Shown: positions 17,951-27,117, counted from the first letter of the stretch. The stretch: 64,000 nt of DNA from Hymenobacter sp. BT188 (GCF_014333585.1 NZ_JACSCW010000008.1:43193-107192), one strand, 5' to 3'. Numbers and translations are program-made. Notes: generated by a model from the letters alone, not told the origin.

Positions 17951-18075
17951 AAAGCCCTGGCGTAGCGGGCGGGGCTCGCTTGGTAGCCGTTTTCCACCTT
18001 GCCCCTCCTTGCCCCCTCGAGCCAGAACGCTAGCCACCCCTGATCGAGCTTTTCTAAGTCAACACCCCCGATTGT
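17933..18075. repeat. AT-rich palindrome plus leader, repeat unit 3 (degenerate)
   Basis: ATTAAATTATGTAAT at 17933-17947, then GAGCCAGAACGCTAGCCAC and GTCAACACCCCCGAT: the same module as units 1 and 2, further diverged, with no gene copy after it. Confidence 0.6.
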
Positions 18076-18186
18076 AGGGAAAAACAGGCCGCGAAACCCC
18101 GTAGCATCTGCTGCTCGCCGGGTGTTCGGGTATCCGGGGTGGCGGACTGCCGAACCCTCCCCGTTGACGCGGGCGGGGCGGGAAGG

Positions 18187-18405
18187 TTACTGCCGGTCCA
18201 GCTCCCGCTGCATGCGGGCCCAGTCACCGGGCGGGTACATCGCCGCGAGCTCCTCATCGGTGGCGAACAGATCGATCTCGGGCAAAAACAGATTCACCAT
18301 GTCGCGGTCGAGTTCTTTATCCGTTAGATTGGGAAAGCGGCAGGGCTCGGTCGGGGGCGTATAGCCCGTTGGGGCAGGGGCGGAAAGGTCCGGGGTATCA
18401 CTCAT
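18187..18405 (-). CDS. Small acidic hypothetical protein
   Basis: A 72-residue protein from the ATG at 18405 (MSDTPDLSAP); an upstream in-frame start at 18441 adds a hydrophobic atypical N-terminus. The first 30 residues are Pro/Thr-rich, the rest acidic and helical (LTDKELDRDMVNLFLPEIDLF...DWARMQRELDRQ). I do not recognise a family. It lies on the opposite strand to its neighbours in the GC-rich repeat region; the amino-acid pattern looks coding. Confidence 0.45.
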   Translation of the reverse strand: MSDTPDLSAPAPTGYTPPTEPCRFPNLTDKELDRDMVNLFLPEIDLFATDEELAAMYPPGDWARMQRELDRQ

Positions 18406-18690
18406 GGGAGGTAGGAAAAAAGAGGGGGGGTAACGAAGCACCTCCCTTAGTAAATATACGGAATATCCTAGATTTAGCTGCCCACCTTGTCGGGTAGCTG
18501 AAGAAAGAAACCAGTGCGAGGATAGGGCAGGAGGGAGGCCTTCCTGGTTTCTCTGCCGCGGTGAATGTGGCCCCCCTCCCAGCTCGGAACGTACCGGTTG
18601 GGTCGTGTATCATTTCTTGAACGACCGTTTATAAAATGATACAAGGAAAAAAGGGTAGGTTTGGGCTCTACCATTCACCCCCGCTTGTCC

Positions 18691-19359
18691 ATGCCCGACT
18701 ACGTCGCCTACTACCGTGTCAGTACTGCCCGCCAGGGGCTCAGTGGCCTCGGGCTGGAAGCGCAGCAGGCCGCCGTCCGTACCTTCTTAGCGCCGAGTGA
18801 GCAGATTGTAGCGGAGTTTATCGAAGTCGAGAGCGGGCGCAAGAACAGCCGGCCCCAGCTGGTGGCGGCTATGCAGGCGGCGAAGGAGGGAGGGGCGGTG
18901 CTGCTGGTGGCCAAGCTCGACCGGCTGGCCCGCAACTTGGCCTTTCTCTCGGCGCTCATGGAAAGCCGGGTGCGCTTCAAAGCGGTCGATATGCCCGCGG
19001 CCGATGAGTTTACCATCCACGTGCTGGGGGCCGTGGCGGAGAAGGAAGCGAAAGCCATTTCCACCCGTACCAAAGATGCGCTCGCGGCCAAGAAGGCGCG
19101 CGGGCACCAACTAGGCACGCCGGCCAATCTGACGGCGGAGGCGCGGGCCAAGGGACAGACGCAACGTCAAGTGAATGCCCAGATGAGTCTGGCCAACCGG
19201 CAGGCCATGGAGCTAGCCCGGCTGTACCGCAGCCTGCAATGGGACTACCGACGCATCGCAACCCAGCTCACGGCCTCAGGCTACCGCACCCGCCGGGGCT
19301 GCGCTTTCACCGCCGCCGGCGTGCGACGCTTGGTATTACGCGAGCGGGAACAGGCCTGA
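18691..19359 (+). CDS. Serine recombinase (resolvase/invertase family), first copy
   Basis: A 222-residue protein from the ATG at 18691. The catalytic domain has YYRVST with nucleophile S11, the arginine-bearing LVAKLDRLARN near residues 73-83, and EKEAKAISTRTK forming the long E helix. The C-terminus (DYRRIATQLTASGYRTRRG) is an HTH. It belongs to the small resolvase group, which acts on short inverted or direct sites. Candidate sites nearby are the AT-rich palindromes at 19371-19450 just after its stop codon. It may have brought in or rearranged the AT-rich block that follows. Confidence 0.9.
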   Translation: MPDYVAYYRVSTARQGLSGLGLEAQQAAVRTFLAPSEQIVAEFIEVESGRKNSRPQLVAAMQAAKEGGAVLLVAKLDRLARNLAFLSALMESRVRFKAVDMPAADEFTIHVLGAVAEKEAKAISTRTKDALAAKKARGHQLGTPANLTAEARAKGQTQRQVNAQMSLANRQAMELARLYRSLQWDYRRIATQLTASGYRTRRGCAFTAAGVRRLVLREREQA

Positions 19360-19370
19360 TGCCTTATCGG

Positions 19371-19450
19371 AATTAAATAATTTAATTACCCCGGCCTCTA
19401 CGTGGGGGCGACTCCTACAGTCCAAGGTCCGCTGCCATTAAATTATTTAA
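19371..19450. repeat. Inverted pair of AT-rich palindromes
   Basis: AATTAAATAATTTAATT (19371-19387) and ATTAAATTATTTAA (19437-19450) face each other across a ~49-base GC-rich spacer, directly downstream of a serine recombinase gene. Otherwise the 338-base stretch 19360-19697 contains nothing I can recognise. Confidence 0.65.
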
Positions 19451-19697
19451 GAAGTGCCTTTTCCGAACAGGAGGGGAGCTGCTTCCCCGGTGAGCACACT
19501 CTTTAGCATAAGTAAATTCTGTTGAACCTTTTGGTTTAATAAAGGCGACTAGCATCAAAACAACCCAATCTCATCACGTATCTCGATGGGCGTTTATGGT
19601 CCGTTACAAGAAAGGGAACAAGTTGAGATAGGTGTTAAGGCACCCATGTTGGCTAACGTAGGGGCGTTTTTTCAACATGCTTTGACTGCTGCTGCGC

Positions 19698-19853
19698 TTA
19701 TGGCGTCTGTGCCTGCTTCGGGGATTTCGACGAATACGTTGGCCCTTTAACTGTCTGCCCTTCGGGCGCTGCAGTCGTCGAGGAGGGAGTTGGGGTAGTG
19801 CCACCAGACAACATGGCAAAACCAGCAAGTGAGGTAAGTAGAAGCTTTTTCAT
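19698..19853 (-). CDS. Short secreted peptide, former lipoprotein-like
   Basis: A 51-residue open frame from ATG 19853 with signal-like MKKLLLTSLAGFAMLSGG. A Bacteroidota lipoprotein would read LSGC here; the Cys is replaced by Gly. The mature part is Thr/Pro/Ser-rich with no fold. It starts directly beyond the terminator of the 803-residue gene. It could be a real small exported peptide or the remnant of a lipoprotein gene. Confidence 0.35.
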   Translation of the reverse strand: MKKLLLTSLAGFAMLSGGTTPTPSSTTAAPEGQTVKGPTYSSKSPKQAQTP

Positions 19854-19857
19854 AAAT

Positions 19858-19905
19858 AAAGTGGTGAGGTTTGGGATCATTGAAGGACCCAAACCTCACC
19901 ACTTT
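19858..19905 (-). terminator. Terminator of the 803-residue protein gene
   Basis: AAAGTGGTGAGGTTTGGG and its exact complement CCCAAACCTCACCACTTT form a perfect 18-bp stem with a 12-base loop, 30 bases after the stop codon at 19936 (minus strand). Confidence 0.85.
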
Positions 19906-19935
19906 CGAAGCCAGCGCGAAGGACAGATAAACGGT

Positions 19936-22347
19936 CTATTCCTCGTTGTCTATTGACTCCACCACCTCAACTTCTTCAGTAACGCCTTCTGCTTCTTTTG
20001 CAGGAATAAACCTTCTTCTTGGATACCCATTCCAATATTCAGAATATGGACTTACTTCCTGAATACCAAAGACAATTTCTGAATTGGGTATTCCTAGCAA
20101 ATTACCAAAAGGTACTAATGCAGGCTTTCCAAACTTTATACTTGGTAAACCAGACATTTCACTAGGTCCGAAGAGTCTTATAGCCTTTTTTTGGTAGTCA
20201 AACGCCTCTGATTGAATCCTTCCATAAACATCTACTTGCTTACTATTTAGCCAATATGTTTTTGGCAAAAATCTAAACGCGTCAATGATGTTGAATGCAT
20301 CTTTTAACCTAGCGCAACATGCTAGCATAGCATTCATATCTGGAAAAGTCAAATCAGTTCTTTTATGATCCAAACCATTTCTGATTTCAGCAAGTGCAGA
20401 AGTAAGAAATAACTTAACAGCTTTGTCAAAATGCTCATATAGACGCTTTAATTCAGATTGTGTAGCATCAGCCCATAATTCTGTATGTGCAAATGCAAAA
20501 ATCCTTTCGTCGTCACTTGTATAATGAGGCAAATCTTCTGGTGCTCTCTTGATGTCTTCTTTAGATTTAGTAATAAGAGATTCAATCCAATTACTAGTAG
20601 CTGATAGGTATACCAAAAGAGTCCCTAATGTATTTCCACCCTTATCATCCCAATGAGCAGTAAAAGACCCGCTATCTTTGCTACTGCCTATAATATCAGA
20701 AACAGACTTAACAGCATCTTTATTATTAAAATTAAAATGAGTGTTCAGAAAATGATCTGATGACAACATCCAAACGTTATAAGAAATAAATTCTTCTAAT
20801 ATATGTTCTAGCGAAACAAAAAGGTTTACGCCTGCACTTCGAATAGCTTCTCTATCAGCTTCACTTTTTATTTCGTTTATCGACAAAAGTGTGTCATTGA
20901 AAGACTGAAGTCTATTAATAAAAGAGATATAATCTGCTTCATATCTGGTAACATCGAATCCCACCTTCCAAAGAAGTCTATTAGTAAGGTCAGTATCAGA
21001 CTCAGATGCAATAAGATGCATTATGAATTTTTCTGATAAATAATTTAAGACCACTCGACTCGGCAAAATTAAGGTTTGCACAGCTTCTTGAGGAGAATGA
21101 TCTCTTAGATAGGCCATCACCATACCTGGAGTTGCAGAACCTTCATGTTTACTACAACGCCAAGCTAAATCGTCTAAGAGGCCTGCTTTGTTATATCCTT
21201 CCCAGATAGCAGCAGAAAATGACACTAGTGGATCCCTGCTGTCTGATTTAACACCATACATCGATAATTCACAAAATCTATCTAATGAATATAGACTTGT
21301 AGCACCAGTACGAACTACTCTTAACTCATTTGCCGGTATTTTAATTATGCGTCGCTGTACGCAATCGTCTATAAGCTTTATTAAACTATCATCAGTCAAT
21401 AGAAATAGTAACTGCAACTGCTCAGCACTGCTTAGTTTTTTAACAACGTCATCTACTGAACCTTCAGCAGCCTTCTTTTTTCCATAAGTGCGCAAAATAT
21501 TCCGCAAAAAAGCGCCTTGATCACTACTTATTGCCTGCTTTAATAGGTTAGAACGCTCAATACCTAAAATAGTGTCAGAAATAAGAACGCATAAATCAGT
21601 GTAAGGCCTTCCACCCGCCCATTTTTCTCCTCTATGCAAATAGGAATATGGTCCTTCCCACTCGGAATCATGTCCAAACAATTCTTTTCCTGCTTCCGCA
21701 ATACTGTTATAGGCCTGAATATTCATTGATGCCGTTACATTCAATTGAACTGAATGCAAAGCAGTACATCCTGTATCAGAACAATGCCAGAGAGGTAATT
21801 TTAGACTTGGTGGAAGATACCTTACTTCTAAACTCTCTATTATGCCAAACGGACCTGTTACTAGGTTTCCGACTTGATATATACCTTGCTCAGTTGAATC
21901 TAGTAATTTTACAACATCATCATATTCCAAGAATTCAGTTCTATCGTTATTGAAGTTATCATTAAATTTATCGTACAATTCTCTACCAAATCTGTGAGGA
22001 AGCTTAACTTTATTACTGCGAATTTCTTCAGAAAATAATCTTATAACTTCATCAATGTCCGACGTATTAATATCTATTAAAAGATCATTAAAGTAAAAGA
22101 AGTCCATCAATCCAAGTACTACATCAGATGCAGAGAATTCATCCTCGATTTCAGAATTGCTATCTAATATCTCTTGAGCATGCTCTGACTTAACCAGATA
22201 TCTAGCATATGCAGGATTTGCCTCATAGTCTTGTGGGAATATGGATTGATTTATAATCTCCCGAAGATTATAAAACTTTTGAAGTCGTGTTTTATCAGAA
22301 ATCTGCTTGAGTTCTTCTTCAACCTGTGCTTGATTCTTCCAAGGCAT
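19936..22347 (-). CDS. Large hypothetical protein with a C-terminal HEPN-like motif (possible defence protein)
   Basis: An 803-residue AT-rich gene I cannot place in a named family. It is soluble, with no signal or membrane segment. Visible features: WHCSDTGCTALH near residue 185, a possible metal site; long helical sections between 270 and 640; and a helix SALAEIRNGLDHKRTD in which R656, N657 and H661 make the R-N-xxx-H pattern of HEPN ribonuclease domains. The C-terminus is acidic. It lies with a serine recombinase and a DUF6602 nuclease-like gene on the same strand, in a block much poorer in GC than its surroundings. A role in phage or plasmid defence is an inference from this context. Confidence 0.7.
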   Translation of the reverse strand: MPWKNQAQVEEELKQISDKTRLQKFYNLREIINQSIFPQDYEANPAYARYLVKSEHAQEILDSNSEIEDEFSASDVVLGLMDFFYFNDLLIDINTSDIDEVIRLFSEEIRSNKVKLPHRFGRELYDKFNDNFNNDRTEFLEYDDVVKLLDSTEQGIYQVGNLVTGPFGIIESLEVRYLPPSLKLPLWHCSDTGCTALHSVQLNVTASMNIQAYNSIAEAGKELFGHDSEWEGPYSYLHRGEKWAGGRPYTDLCVLISDTILGIERSNLLKQAISSDQGAFLRNILRTYGKKKAAEGSVDDVVKKLSSAEQLQLLFLLTDDSLIKLIDDCVQRRIIKIPANELRVVRTGATSLYSLDRFCELSMYGVKSDSRDPLVSFSAAIWEGYNKAGLLDDLAWRCSKHEGSATPGMVMAYLRDHSPQEAVQTLILPSRVVLNYLSEKFIMHLIASESDTDLTNRLLWKVGFDVTRYEADYISFINRLQSFNDTLLSINEIKSEADREAIRSAGVNLFVSLEHILEEFISYNVWMLSSDHFLNTHFNFNNKDAVKSVSDIIGSSKDSGSFTAHWDDKGGNTLGTLLVYLSATSNWIESLITKSKEDIKRAPEDLPHYTSDDERIFAFAHTELWADATQSELKRLYEHFDKAVKLFLTSALAEIRNGLDHKRTDLTFPDMNAMLACCARLKDAFNIIDAFRFLPKTYWLNSKQVDVYGRIQSEAFDYQKKAIRLFGPSEMSGLPSIKFGKPALVPFGNLLGIPNSEIVFGIQEVSPYSEYWNGYPRRRFIPAKEAEGVTEEVEVVESIDNEE

Positions 22348-22405
22348 AAAAAATTAGTTTAAATGATCAAAAACGATTGTCAATTTCCCAGTGTTTTTCG
22401 AATTA

Positions 22406-22987
22406 TTATGGCTTTATATATTTAGCAACTGTACTGGGTGACATACCTAAAGTAGCTGCAATAGCACGGTCGGAGATGCCAGCAGCTTTCAGTTGCTTCA
22501 CGTGTACTACCTTCTCAGCATCTACAGAGGGTCGGCCGATGTTCTTACCTCTCTCACGAGCCCGGCTCATGCCAGCTTTGGTTCGCTCCCCTAAACGCAC
22601 CTTTTCCTGTTTAGCGAAAGCCGCCAGGATACCAATAATGGCATCCTTAAAAACGCCGGTGGAGTCTAGGTACTGCTCAGTAAAGGATAGAAATTGCACG
22701 CCGGAAGCCGAGAGCTTTTGTAGGTAGTTCAGCGTCTCGACGACTCCTTCGCGGCTGAAGCGATCCAGCGCCCAAAAGATGACCACATCGAAGCGCCGCT
22801 GGTGGGCATCCTGAAAGAGTTGCATGAAGTGAGTGCGCTCCGCCTTGCCCCCCGACTCCTGATCGATATACTCGTTGTAGATAGAGTAGCCCTTCCGTTC
22901 AGCAAAGGCCCGTAGCTCACGCAGTTGGTTCTCGTTGTCCTGGTCTTTGTCGCGGGTACTCACGCGGGCATAGATGGCGGCTCTCAT
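22406..22987 (-). CDS. Serine recombinase (resolvase family), second copy
   Basis: A 193-residue protein: IYARVST with S10, VVIFWALDRFSREG near 68-81 with the active-site Arg, EKVRLGERTKAGM on the E helix, and a C-terminal HTH (GISDRAIAATLGMSPSTVAKYIKP). It is full length and all catalytic residues are present. It is of a different subgroup from the 18691 recombinase, and its base composition is GC-richer than the genes on either side, so it seems to have arrived separately. It separates the HEPN-motif gene from the DUF6602 gene. Confidence 0.92.
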   Translation of the reverse strand: MRAAIYARVSTRDKDQDNENQLRELRAFAERKGYSIYNEYIDQESGGKAERTHFMQLFQDAHQRRFDVVIFWALDRFSREGVVETLNYLQKLSASGVQFLSFTEQYLDSTGVFKDAIIGILAAFAKQEKVRLGERTKAGMSRARERGKNIGRPSVDAEKVVHVKQLKAAGISDRAIAATLGMSPSTVAKYIKP

Positions 22988-23030
22988 TTTTTAAATTCAA
23001 TTATAATACCTCACTATTTAAAATTAAATA

Positions 23031-23930
23031 TCATACTTTAAATGCGAGCTTAGGATTAAACAATCCAACGTTGTGAAAATATCTAGAAAGATCAGGTTTT
23101 AGCAATAGACATTTACGCAGATGATCATTTAATGTGAAGTATAAATATGCTAGACTAGAACTGGTAATACTTTCCCCAAACTTTACAAGAAGCCACTCAT
23201 ATCTGTGGGCTTCATTTGGCTCAATGAATTCAGGGTATGGATTTATTGTCAAAGTCTTTATTGCATTTCCTTCCTTATCAAATAGCTCGCAGTTAATAAC
23301 AATACCTTGATCAAATATTACTACTACGTTGGGCAGATATTTATTTTCGGTATTTTTATATAATTCTTTTAATTGTTCTATTTTAAAATCTCCTCCGTTT
23401 GCGAAAAGCATAAATTTATATACATAACTTCGATATGGCCAACCATAATTTGAAGGGACCTTAAAGAAATTCTGATCAAGTGACACAGTGTTGCTTAACA
23501 TATTTAGGGGAGTTTCTTTACGTCGCAAAACATCCTGCAAACTTCTAATTTTACTAACATATTTTTCTATAGCTTTCCCCGAGCTTCTGTAAGTAGATTT
23601 AATTTCACCAATTGAATAGACTGATTCGTAAGGGAAATATTCAGTATTATTTTCAGATTTAAATAGTATGGGAGAACCAATATTATCTGCAATTATCAAG
23701 TCGTGCTGTCCACTAAGATTAAGTTCCTCGTCAGCTATATGACCATGCCCAACATAATAATTCAGAGGTAATTTATTTCTTATTAGGTCTCTAATTTTCT
23801 TTTCAACTTCATCTCCCGCCGCATCAATATCGCTTGTATGATGAATTGATATTGCTCGTTCTCTAGCATTTACGATTTCCTTCGCTTCTAAAGAAACGAA
23901 CTTGTTTAAATCAAATTGAAACTTATTCAT
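23031..23930 (-). CDS. DUF6602-like protein, putative PD-(D/E)xK nuclease fold
   Basis: A 299-residue cytoplasmic protein, very AT-rich. The N-terminal half shows the pattern H-HTSD...GDEVEKKIRDLIRNKLP-YYVGHG, then SGQHDLIIAD near residue 75 and YSIGEIKSTY near 108. The D...E-x-K spacing is that of restriction-endonuclease-like folds and fits the DUF6602 family as I remember it. Such proteins are often found in defence or mobile islands. The C-terminal half is unassigned. It reads away from the lipoprotein gene region and toward the recombinase. Confidence 0.65.
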   Translation of the reverse strand: MNKFQFDLNKFVSLEAKEIVNARERAISIHHTSDIDAAGDEVEKKIRDLIRNKLPLNYYVGHGHIADEELNLSGQHDLIIADNIGSPILFKSENNTEYFPYESVYSIGEIKSTYRSSGKAIEKYVSKIRSLQDVLRRKETPLNMLSNTVSLDQNFFKVPSNYGWPYRSYVYKFMLFANGGDFKIEQLKELYKNTENKYLPNVVVIFDQGIVINCELFDKEGNAIKTLTINPYPEFIEPNEAHRYEWLLVKFGESITSSSLAYLYFTLNDHLRKCLLLKPDLSRYFHNVGLFNPKLAFKV

Positions 23931-24478
23931 TATACTTTTTTAAAGATTTTTAAATATTAAACTAACGCTAGTGATTAAACCTCATTAATGAATAAGAGCT
24001 ACTATTTGAACATTACACTTCAGGTGGTAGCCATCATACTACCTTGAGAGATCTGAATAGAGGTGAATGAGCAATCATCCTCTTTCATCATAGAGCTTTA
24101 CAAACTGTCCATAAAGCTACGAAACACTGTCCGTAAAAGGGTCAAAAAAACAGCCCTCAAAAACCGCCTTTACGGGCAGATTTCGAGGGTCGGAAAAGTA
24201 TCCAAGAAAGGGCCGCTTTCTAGACGCAGAGGCATTCTAATCTTAGTACCGAAAACCCTGCCTTATCAATACGGACTGTTGAAGCTGTACACTGGTGAGA
24301 CGAGCGTTCAACATCTGTACACCTTCCCGATAGGGACCGATAAGACCCTGTAGCTGTTGCGTAAGTTTCGGCTACCCGTTCCAACAGACAGAAAACGCGG
24401 CCCACAGGATTGTTATCCGCGAGAAGTACACGCACGGGTGACTACCTTGTCCATCGAAAAAATGCCCGCCGAATACTG
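23931..24478. other. Intergenic region with a shared upstream repeat
   Basis: A 548-base stretch without a convincing gene. A 96-residue open frame at 24063 lies mostly inside a segment repeated in inverted orientation at 37885-38000, so I treat it as non-coding. The repeat itself is listed separately. There is a short GGGACCGATAAGACCC hairpin-like part at 24332-24350. Confidence 0.5.
24242..24350 (+). repeat. Upstream repeat module, copy 1
   Basis: About 105 bases that match the complement of 37885-38000 at roughly three quarters of positions, including CCTTATCA, GCTGTAC, CGAGCGTTCAACA, CTGTACA and ATAGGGAC-GATAA. Each copy is oriented the same way relative to a small-protein gene (24479 here, 37784 there) some 100-130 bases downstream, suggesting a shared control region. 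Confidence 0.6.
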
Positions 24479-24961
24479 ATGAAAGGAGCCCTGCGGAAAC
24501 CCCTTCACTGCCTCGTGCTGCTGAGTTTGCTGGCTACCAGTTGCCGCCAACAAGAACAGCCGGCGGAGACATGTGAAAACTTCCAGGTGGGGGGACTCTT
24601 CTACCAAGGCGAACAGGTCCGCGTAACGTTCAACTCAACGGTCATCTACACCGACTCCTTTCCGGAAAAGTCGCGGCTCTTACTGGAGCGACTCTGCCTA
24701 GCCTATACGGATACCTTTACCGTGCAGGTACGCATCACCACAGCCAAAAAGGTGGTGCTTGATACCGTGATGGTGGGGCACAAACAGCAGGGCCACTACG
24801 TGCTGTTTGTGCCCCGTGGGCTGGTTAGACACCCAGTTAAGTTGGAGGGATTGAACCAGGCGCAGCAAATGGCCCTGTATGATCAGGTGTATAAAGAGAC
24901 GCCCAAGGATTCCCTGCGCCGAATGGCCACTCTACAGCCTGGGCTCATTGTGACGGACTAG
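24479..24961 (+). CDS. Small lipoprotein, unknown function
   Basis: 160 residues from the ATG at 24479 with a lipobox (LLSLLATSC, Cys at about residue 22), so it is probably exported and lipidated. The mature part is beta-rich with Cys pairs (ETCENF, RLCLAY). I recognise no domain. It is followed after 60 bases by the GATAAGGACCGATA hairpin, which probably ends the transcript. It is one of a set of small exported or membrane proteins in this part of the element. Confidence 0.65.
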   Translation: MKGALRKPLHCLVLLSLLATSCRQQEQPAETCENFQVGGLFYQGEQVRVTFNSTVIYTDSFPEKSRLLLERLCLAYTDTFTVQVRITTAKKVVLDTVMVGHKQQGHYVLFVPRGLVRHPVKLEGLNQAQQMALYDQVYKETPKDSLRRMATLQPGLIVTD

Positions 24962-25020
24962 GGAAGGATGGCTATTAACTACCCCGTGCTAGCGGTTGGG
25001 GTGTAAAAGTACCTTCTCCC

Positions 25021-25058
25021 GATAAGGACCGATACGACCCTTCTTATCGGTCCTTATT
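25021..25058. terminator. GATAAGGACCGATA hairpin, copy 1
   Basis: GATAAGGACCGATA...TATCGGTCCTTAT forms a 13-bp stem with a ~10-base loop after the 24479 lipoprotein gene. The same stem occurs at 37083-37119 after another small gene. A terminator or a small mobile hairpin. Confidence 0.6.
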
Positions 25059-25168
25059 CATGGTGGCCATAGCCAGTACCTAGCGAGCCGAAATGCGATC
25101 CATGACACAGCGCTGGTCACTGCTTTTAGAAGTTGGGGTGTAAACGGCCGGGGTCAATCTTACGGATT

Positions 25169-25657
25169 TTACGGGTTTTGGAATTTTTTCATTCTCTCCT
25201 TCACTACCTTCTCCAACGCCGGAAAGAGGGAGAAGTCACCTTGGAGAATATCGGCGGCATAGCGCTGCAAATTCGCCGCAAACGCCCCGATGTATAGACT
25301 CAGGCCGGTTTCTTTCTCGTAGTAGACCGAATCCGCCCCGTACGCGTAGGCGGGCTTGACCAGGGCGTTGGGATTGCGGAGCAGCAGCACATCATCCAGC
25401 GCATAGCCAGTGAGCTTAGTCTGCTCCTGCATCGGGGTAGGATTCGCGACCCATTTGCCGTCTTGGAGCTGGTAGAGCAGGATAAACAAATAGGCCTCGC
25501 GATACTCATAGGTGAGCTCAATCCCGGTCGTGCTGTTTTGATAGCGGAACTCGTAGACCTGGGGCGCTTTCCTGGCCTGGACGAGTCGGCAGGCAAAGTC
25601 CACTTCCAGGAAGGCGAATTGCTCTTTGACTGTGGTGATAAATGCGGGAGGGGCCAT
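25169..25657 (-). CDS. Hypothetical cytoplasmic protein
   Basis: A 162-residue protein starting MAPPAFITTVKEQFAFLE. No signal or membrane segment; mixed alpha/beta composition with the aromatic-rich section YEFRYQNSTTGIELTYEYREAY. I do not recognise it. Size and neighbourhood would fit an immunity-type or small housekeeping protein, but nothing specific supports this. The region 25740-25800 upstream resembles the one upstream of the 37784 gene (CGTTTACAG-ATGT-ATAAA...GCAATA), so the two may share regulation. Confidence 0.55.
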   Translation of the reverse strand: MAPPAFITTVKEQFAFLEVDFACRLVQARKAPQVYEFRYQNSTTGIELTYEYREAYLFILLYQLQDGKWVANPTPMQEQTKLTGYALDDVLLLRNPNALVKPAYAYGADSVYYEKETGLSLYIGAFAANLQRYAADILQGDFSLFPALEKVVKERMKKFQNP

Positions 25658-25848
25658 GCGGAGCGGGGAACACTCGTGGAGGAATACGTTGTCCGCTCAG
25701 CTTTCCGGGGCGTAGTGGACGTGAAGTAAGACGTTTAACGTGCTGGAAACGGTCGTTTACAGCATGTTATAAACTACTCAGAGCAATAAGAATGGCTTAT
25801 CCTTCATCTACCCCTCCCTCGATGGGGCTCTCTCCTTCCTCCCGCTGG

Positions 25849-26385
25849 CTAGCGCCGGTAGTGTAACTCGCTCATTCGTTGCTGCACCCCAGTAAGCGGT
25901 TCAAATACGACGACGACTTTTGATGAACGCAAGGTCAGCGAGTTTGCCGTTAACTCGACGATCGTTAACTCGACGCCATTAGCATACCGTAGGATGCTGC
26001 CTTGGCGAGTATAGGGGGAAGGAGGTACAATGAGCTGCGTGAAACCATTTGGACCCGTCACTTCACTATAGTGAGCAATTGTTAGGTCGGTGATCTCCAG
26101 GTAAAACTGAGGCGGTGAGGTTGGGGCCGGAGAGGTTTGTAAGAGTTGGCCCTGGGCGTTATAACCGTAGAAGGTACCGTCCTCTTGGTTCCAGCGTCCC
26201 AGCAAGGAGGGAGTCGGTGCGGCGGGTTCTTTGGTACAGGCTGCGCTGAGGAACAGTCCTACGAAAAGCAAGAGGCGGAAACAGATCAACAGGAAGCGAG
26301 TAAGCGTGGGGAATGGGTGGCCTGCTCGAGCAGGAAGAGAAGGAGCACCGTATCGGCAACCTGCTCCGGTAGAAGCGCAGGACAA
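25849..26385 (-). CDS. Lipoprotein with lipocalin-like body
   Basis: A frame of 178 residues from a TTG at 26385; the true start is uncertain and may be nearer the signal sequence, whose hydrophobic core LLICFRLLLFVGLFLSAAC ends in the lipobox Cys (about residue 50 from the TTG). The mature part opens with LLGRWNQEDGTFYGYN, typical of small lipocalin-like proteins in Bacteroidota. Function unknown. A TATAA-N6-TTATGCTAA motif lies upstream at 26513. Confidence 0.55.
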   Translation of the reverse strand: MSCASTGAGCRYGAPSLPARAGHPFPTLTRFLLICFRLLLFVGLFLSAACTKEPAAPTPSLLGRWNQEDGTFYGYNAQGQLLQTSPAPTSPPQFYLEITDLTIAHYSEVTGPNGFTQLIVPPSPYTRQGSILRYANGVELTIVELTANSLTLRSSKVVVVFEPLTGVQQRMSELHYRR

Positions 26386-26512
26386 GAATCGGGCGAGCTT
26401 CCACGGTAGTGGTCCTGATTTTATACTGGCATTTTTAATTGTTACTAAAGAAAGTACTAGTCGGGCTGAATTGAAGTAAGTAATTCAGATTCTATTATTC
26501 CAAGCCCTTGCG

Positions 26513-26532
26513 TATAACTCTTCTTATGCTAA
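26513..26532 (-). promoter_or_regulatory. TATAA-N6-TTATGCTAA motif, copy 1
   Basis: TATAA-CTCTTC-TTATGCTAA, 128 bases upstream of the 25849-26385 frame. Two more copies with exactly the same 6-base spacing precede the other minus-strand units of this cluster. Probably an operator or promoter element. Confidence 0.5.
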
Positions 26533-26619
26533 GCGACAAAACCGGGAATAGATAGGCGTTAATGGGTGGGCTTTCGTCTGCGTTTTATCTACTTTGTCTG
26601 TTGCCAACAGGCAACTTCG

Positions 26620-27042
26620 CTAGGGCTCATAAATTCGAAAGCAGCAGCTCGCCAGTATGATACTGCTCGCGTATACTATGATAAGCGGCATCGCCATGGT
26701 ACCGGTAGCGCCAATTACAAAAAAGGTGAGGAGCACGCCGCCGATTGCTATCCCGTTCAAGAGGAGCTTGATGGCAAAAGCGGAGTACAGGGAGTCTATC
26801 AACCGGGCATAGGCCCACCAACAAGCCCCGAAGGTTGGCAAGGAGAAGACCAGGCCGAAAAGCAGGAACACGGGAAACATCTCCATGCTGCTAATGCCTC
26901 CGCCTTTCACCACCCCCAGTAAGACCACCAGAATCGGGCCGAGCAAGATGCTGGCTGCCCACCATTGGCCGGGATACCCCGTGTTGTAGGCCCTCCGTTT
27001 CTCAGGAATATCGGAGGAGGACGGCAAAGTGGGTGTCGGCAT
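26620..27042 (-). CDS. Small membrane protein (four predicted transmembrane segments)
   Basis: 140 residues; after a polar N-terminus there are four hydrophobic stretches: WWAASILLGPILVVLLGVV, MFPVFLLFGLVFSLPTF, AIKLLLNGIAIGGVLLTFFV and MPLIIVYASSIILASCC. No family recognised. It has its own upstream TATAA-N6-TTATGCTAA copy 76 bases before the start and so is likely a separate unit. Confidence 0.6.
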   Translation of the reverse strand: MPTPTLPSSSDIPEKRRAYNTGYPGQWWAASILLGPILVVLLGVVKGGGISSMEMFPVFLLFGLVFSLPTFGACWWAYARLIDSLYSAFAIKLLLNGIAIGGVLLTFFVIGATGTMAMPLIIVYASSIILASCCFRIYEP

Positions 27043-27117
27043 GGTGAGAATAAGGAAGCAGACCTGACAGGAAAATAGCTTACTAGATACGAATCCAGGT
27101 TCCTAAGATACCTGCCT

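Noticed and set aside
17730..18077. Open frames of 65-115 residues over the decayed gene copy
   Set aside because: GC-rich DNA keeps long frames open by chance; only the frame aligned with the upstream gene has homology.
24063..24353. 96-residue open frame upstream of the 24479 lipoprotein
   Set aside because: Much of it lies in a segment repeated in inverted orientation at 37885-38000, where no matching frame is used; basic, low-complexity composition; GTG start. Treated as non-coding.
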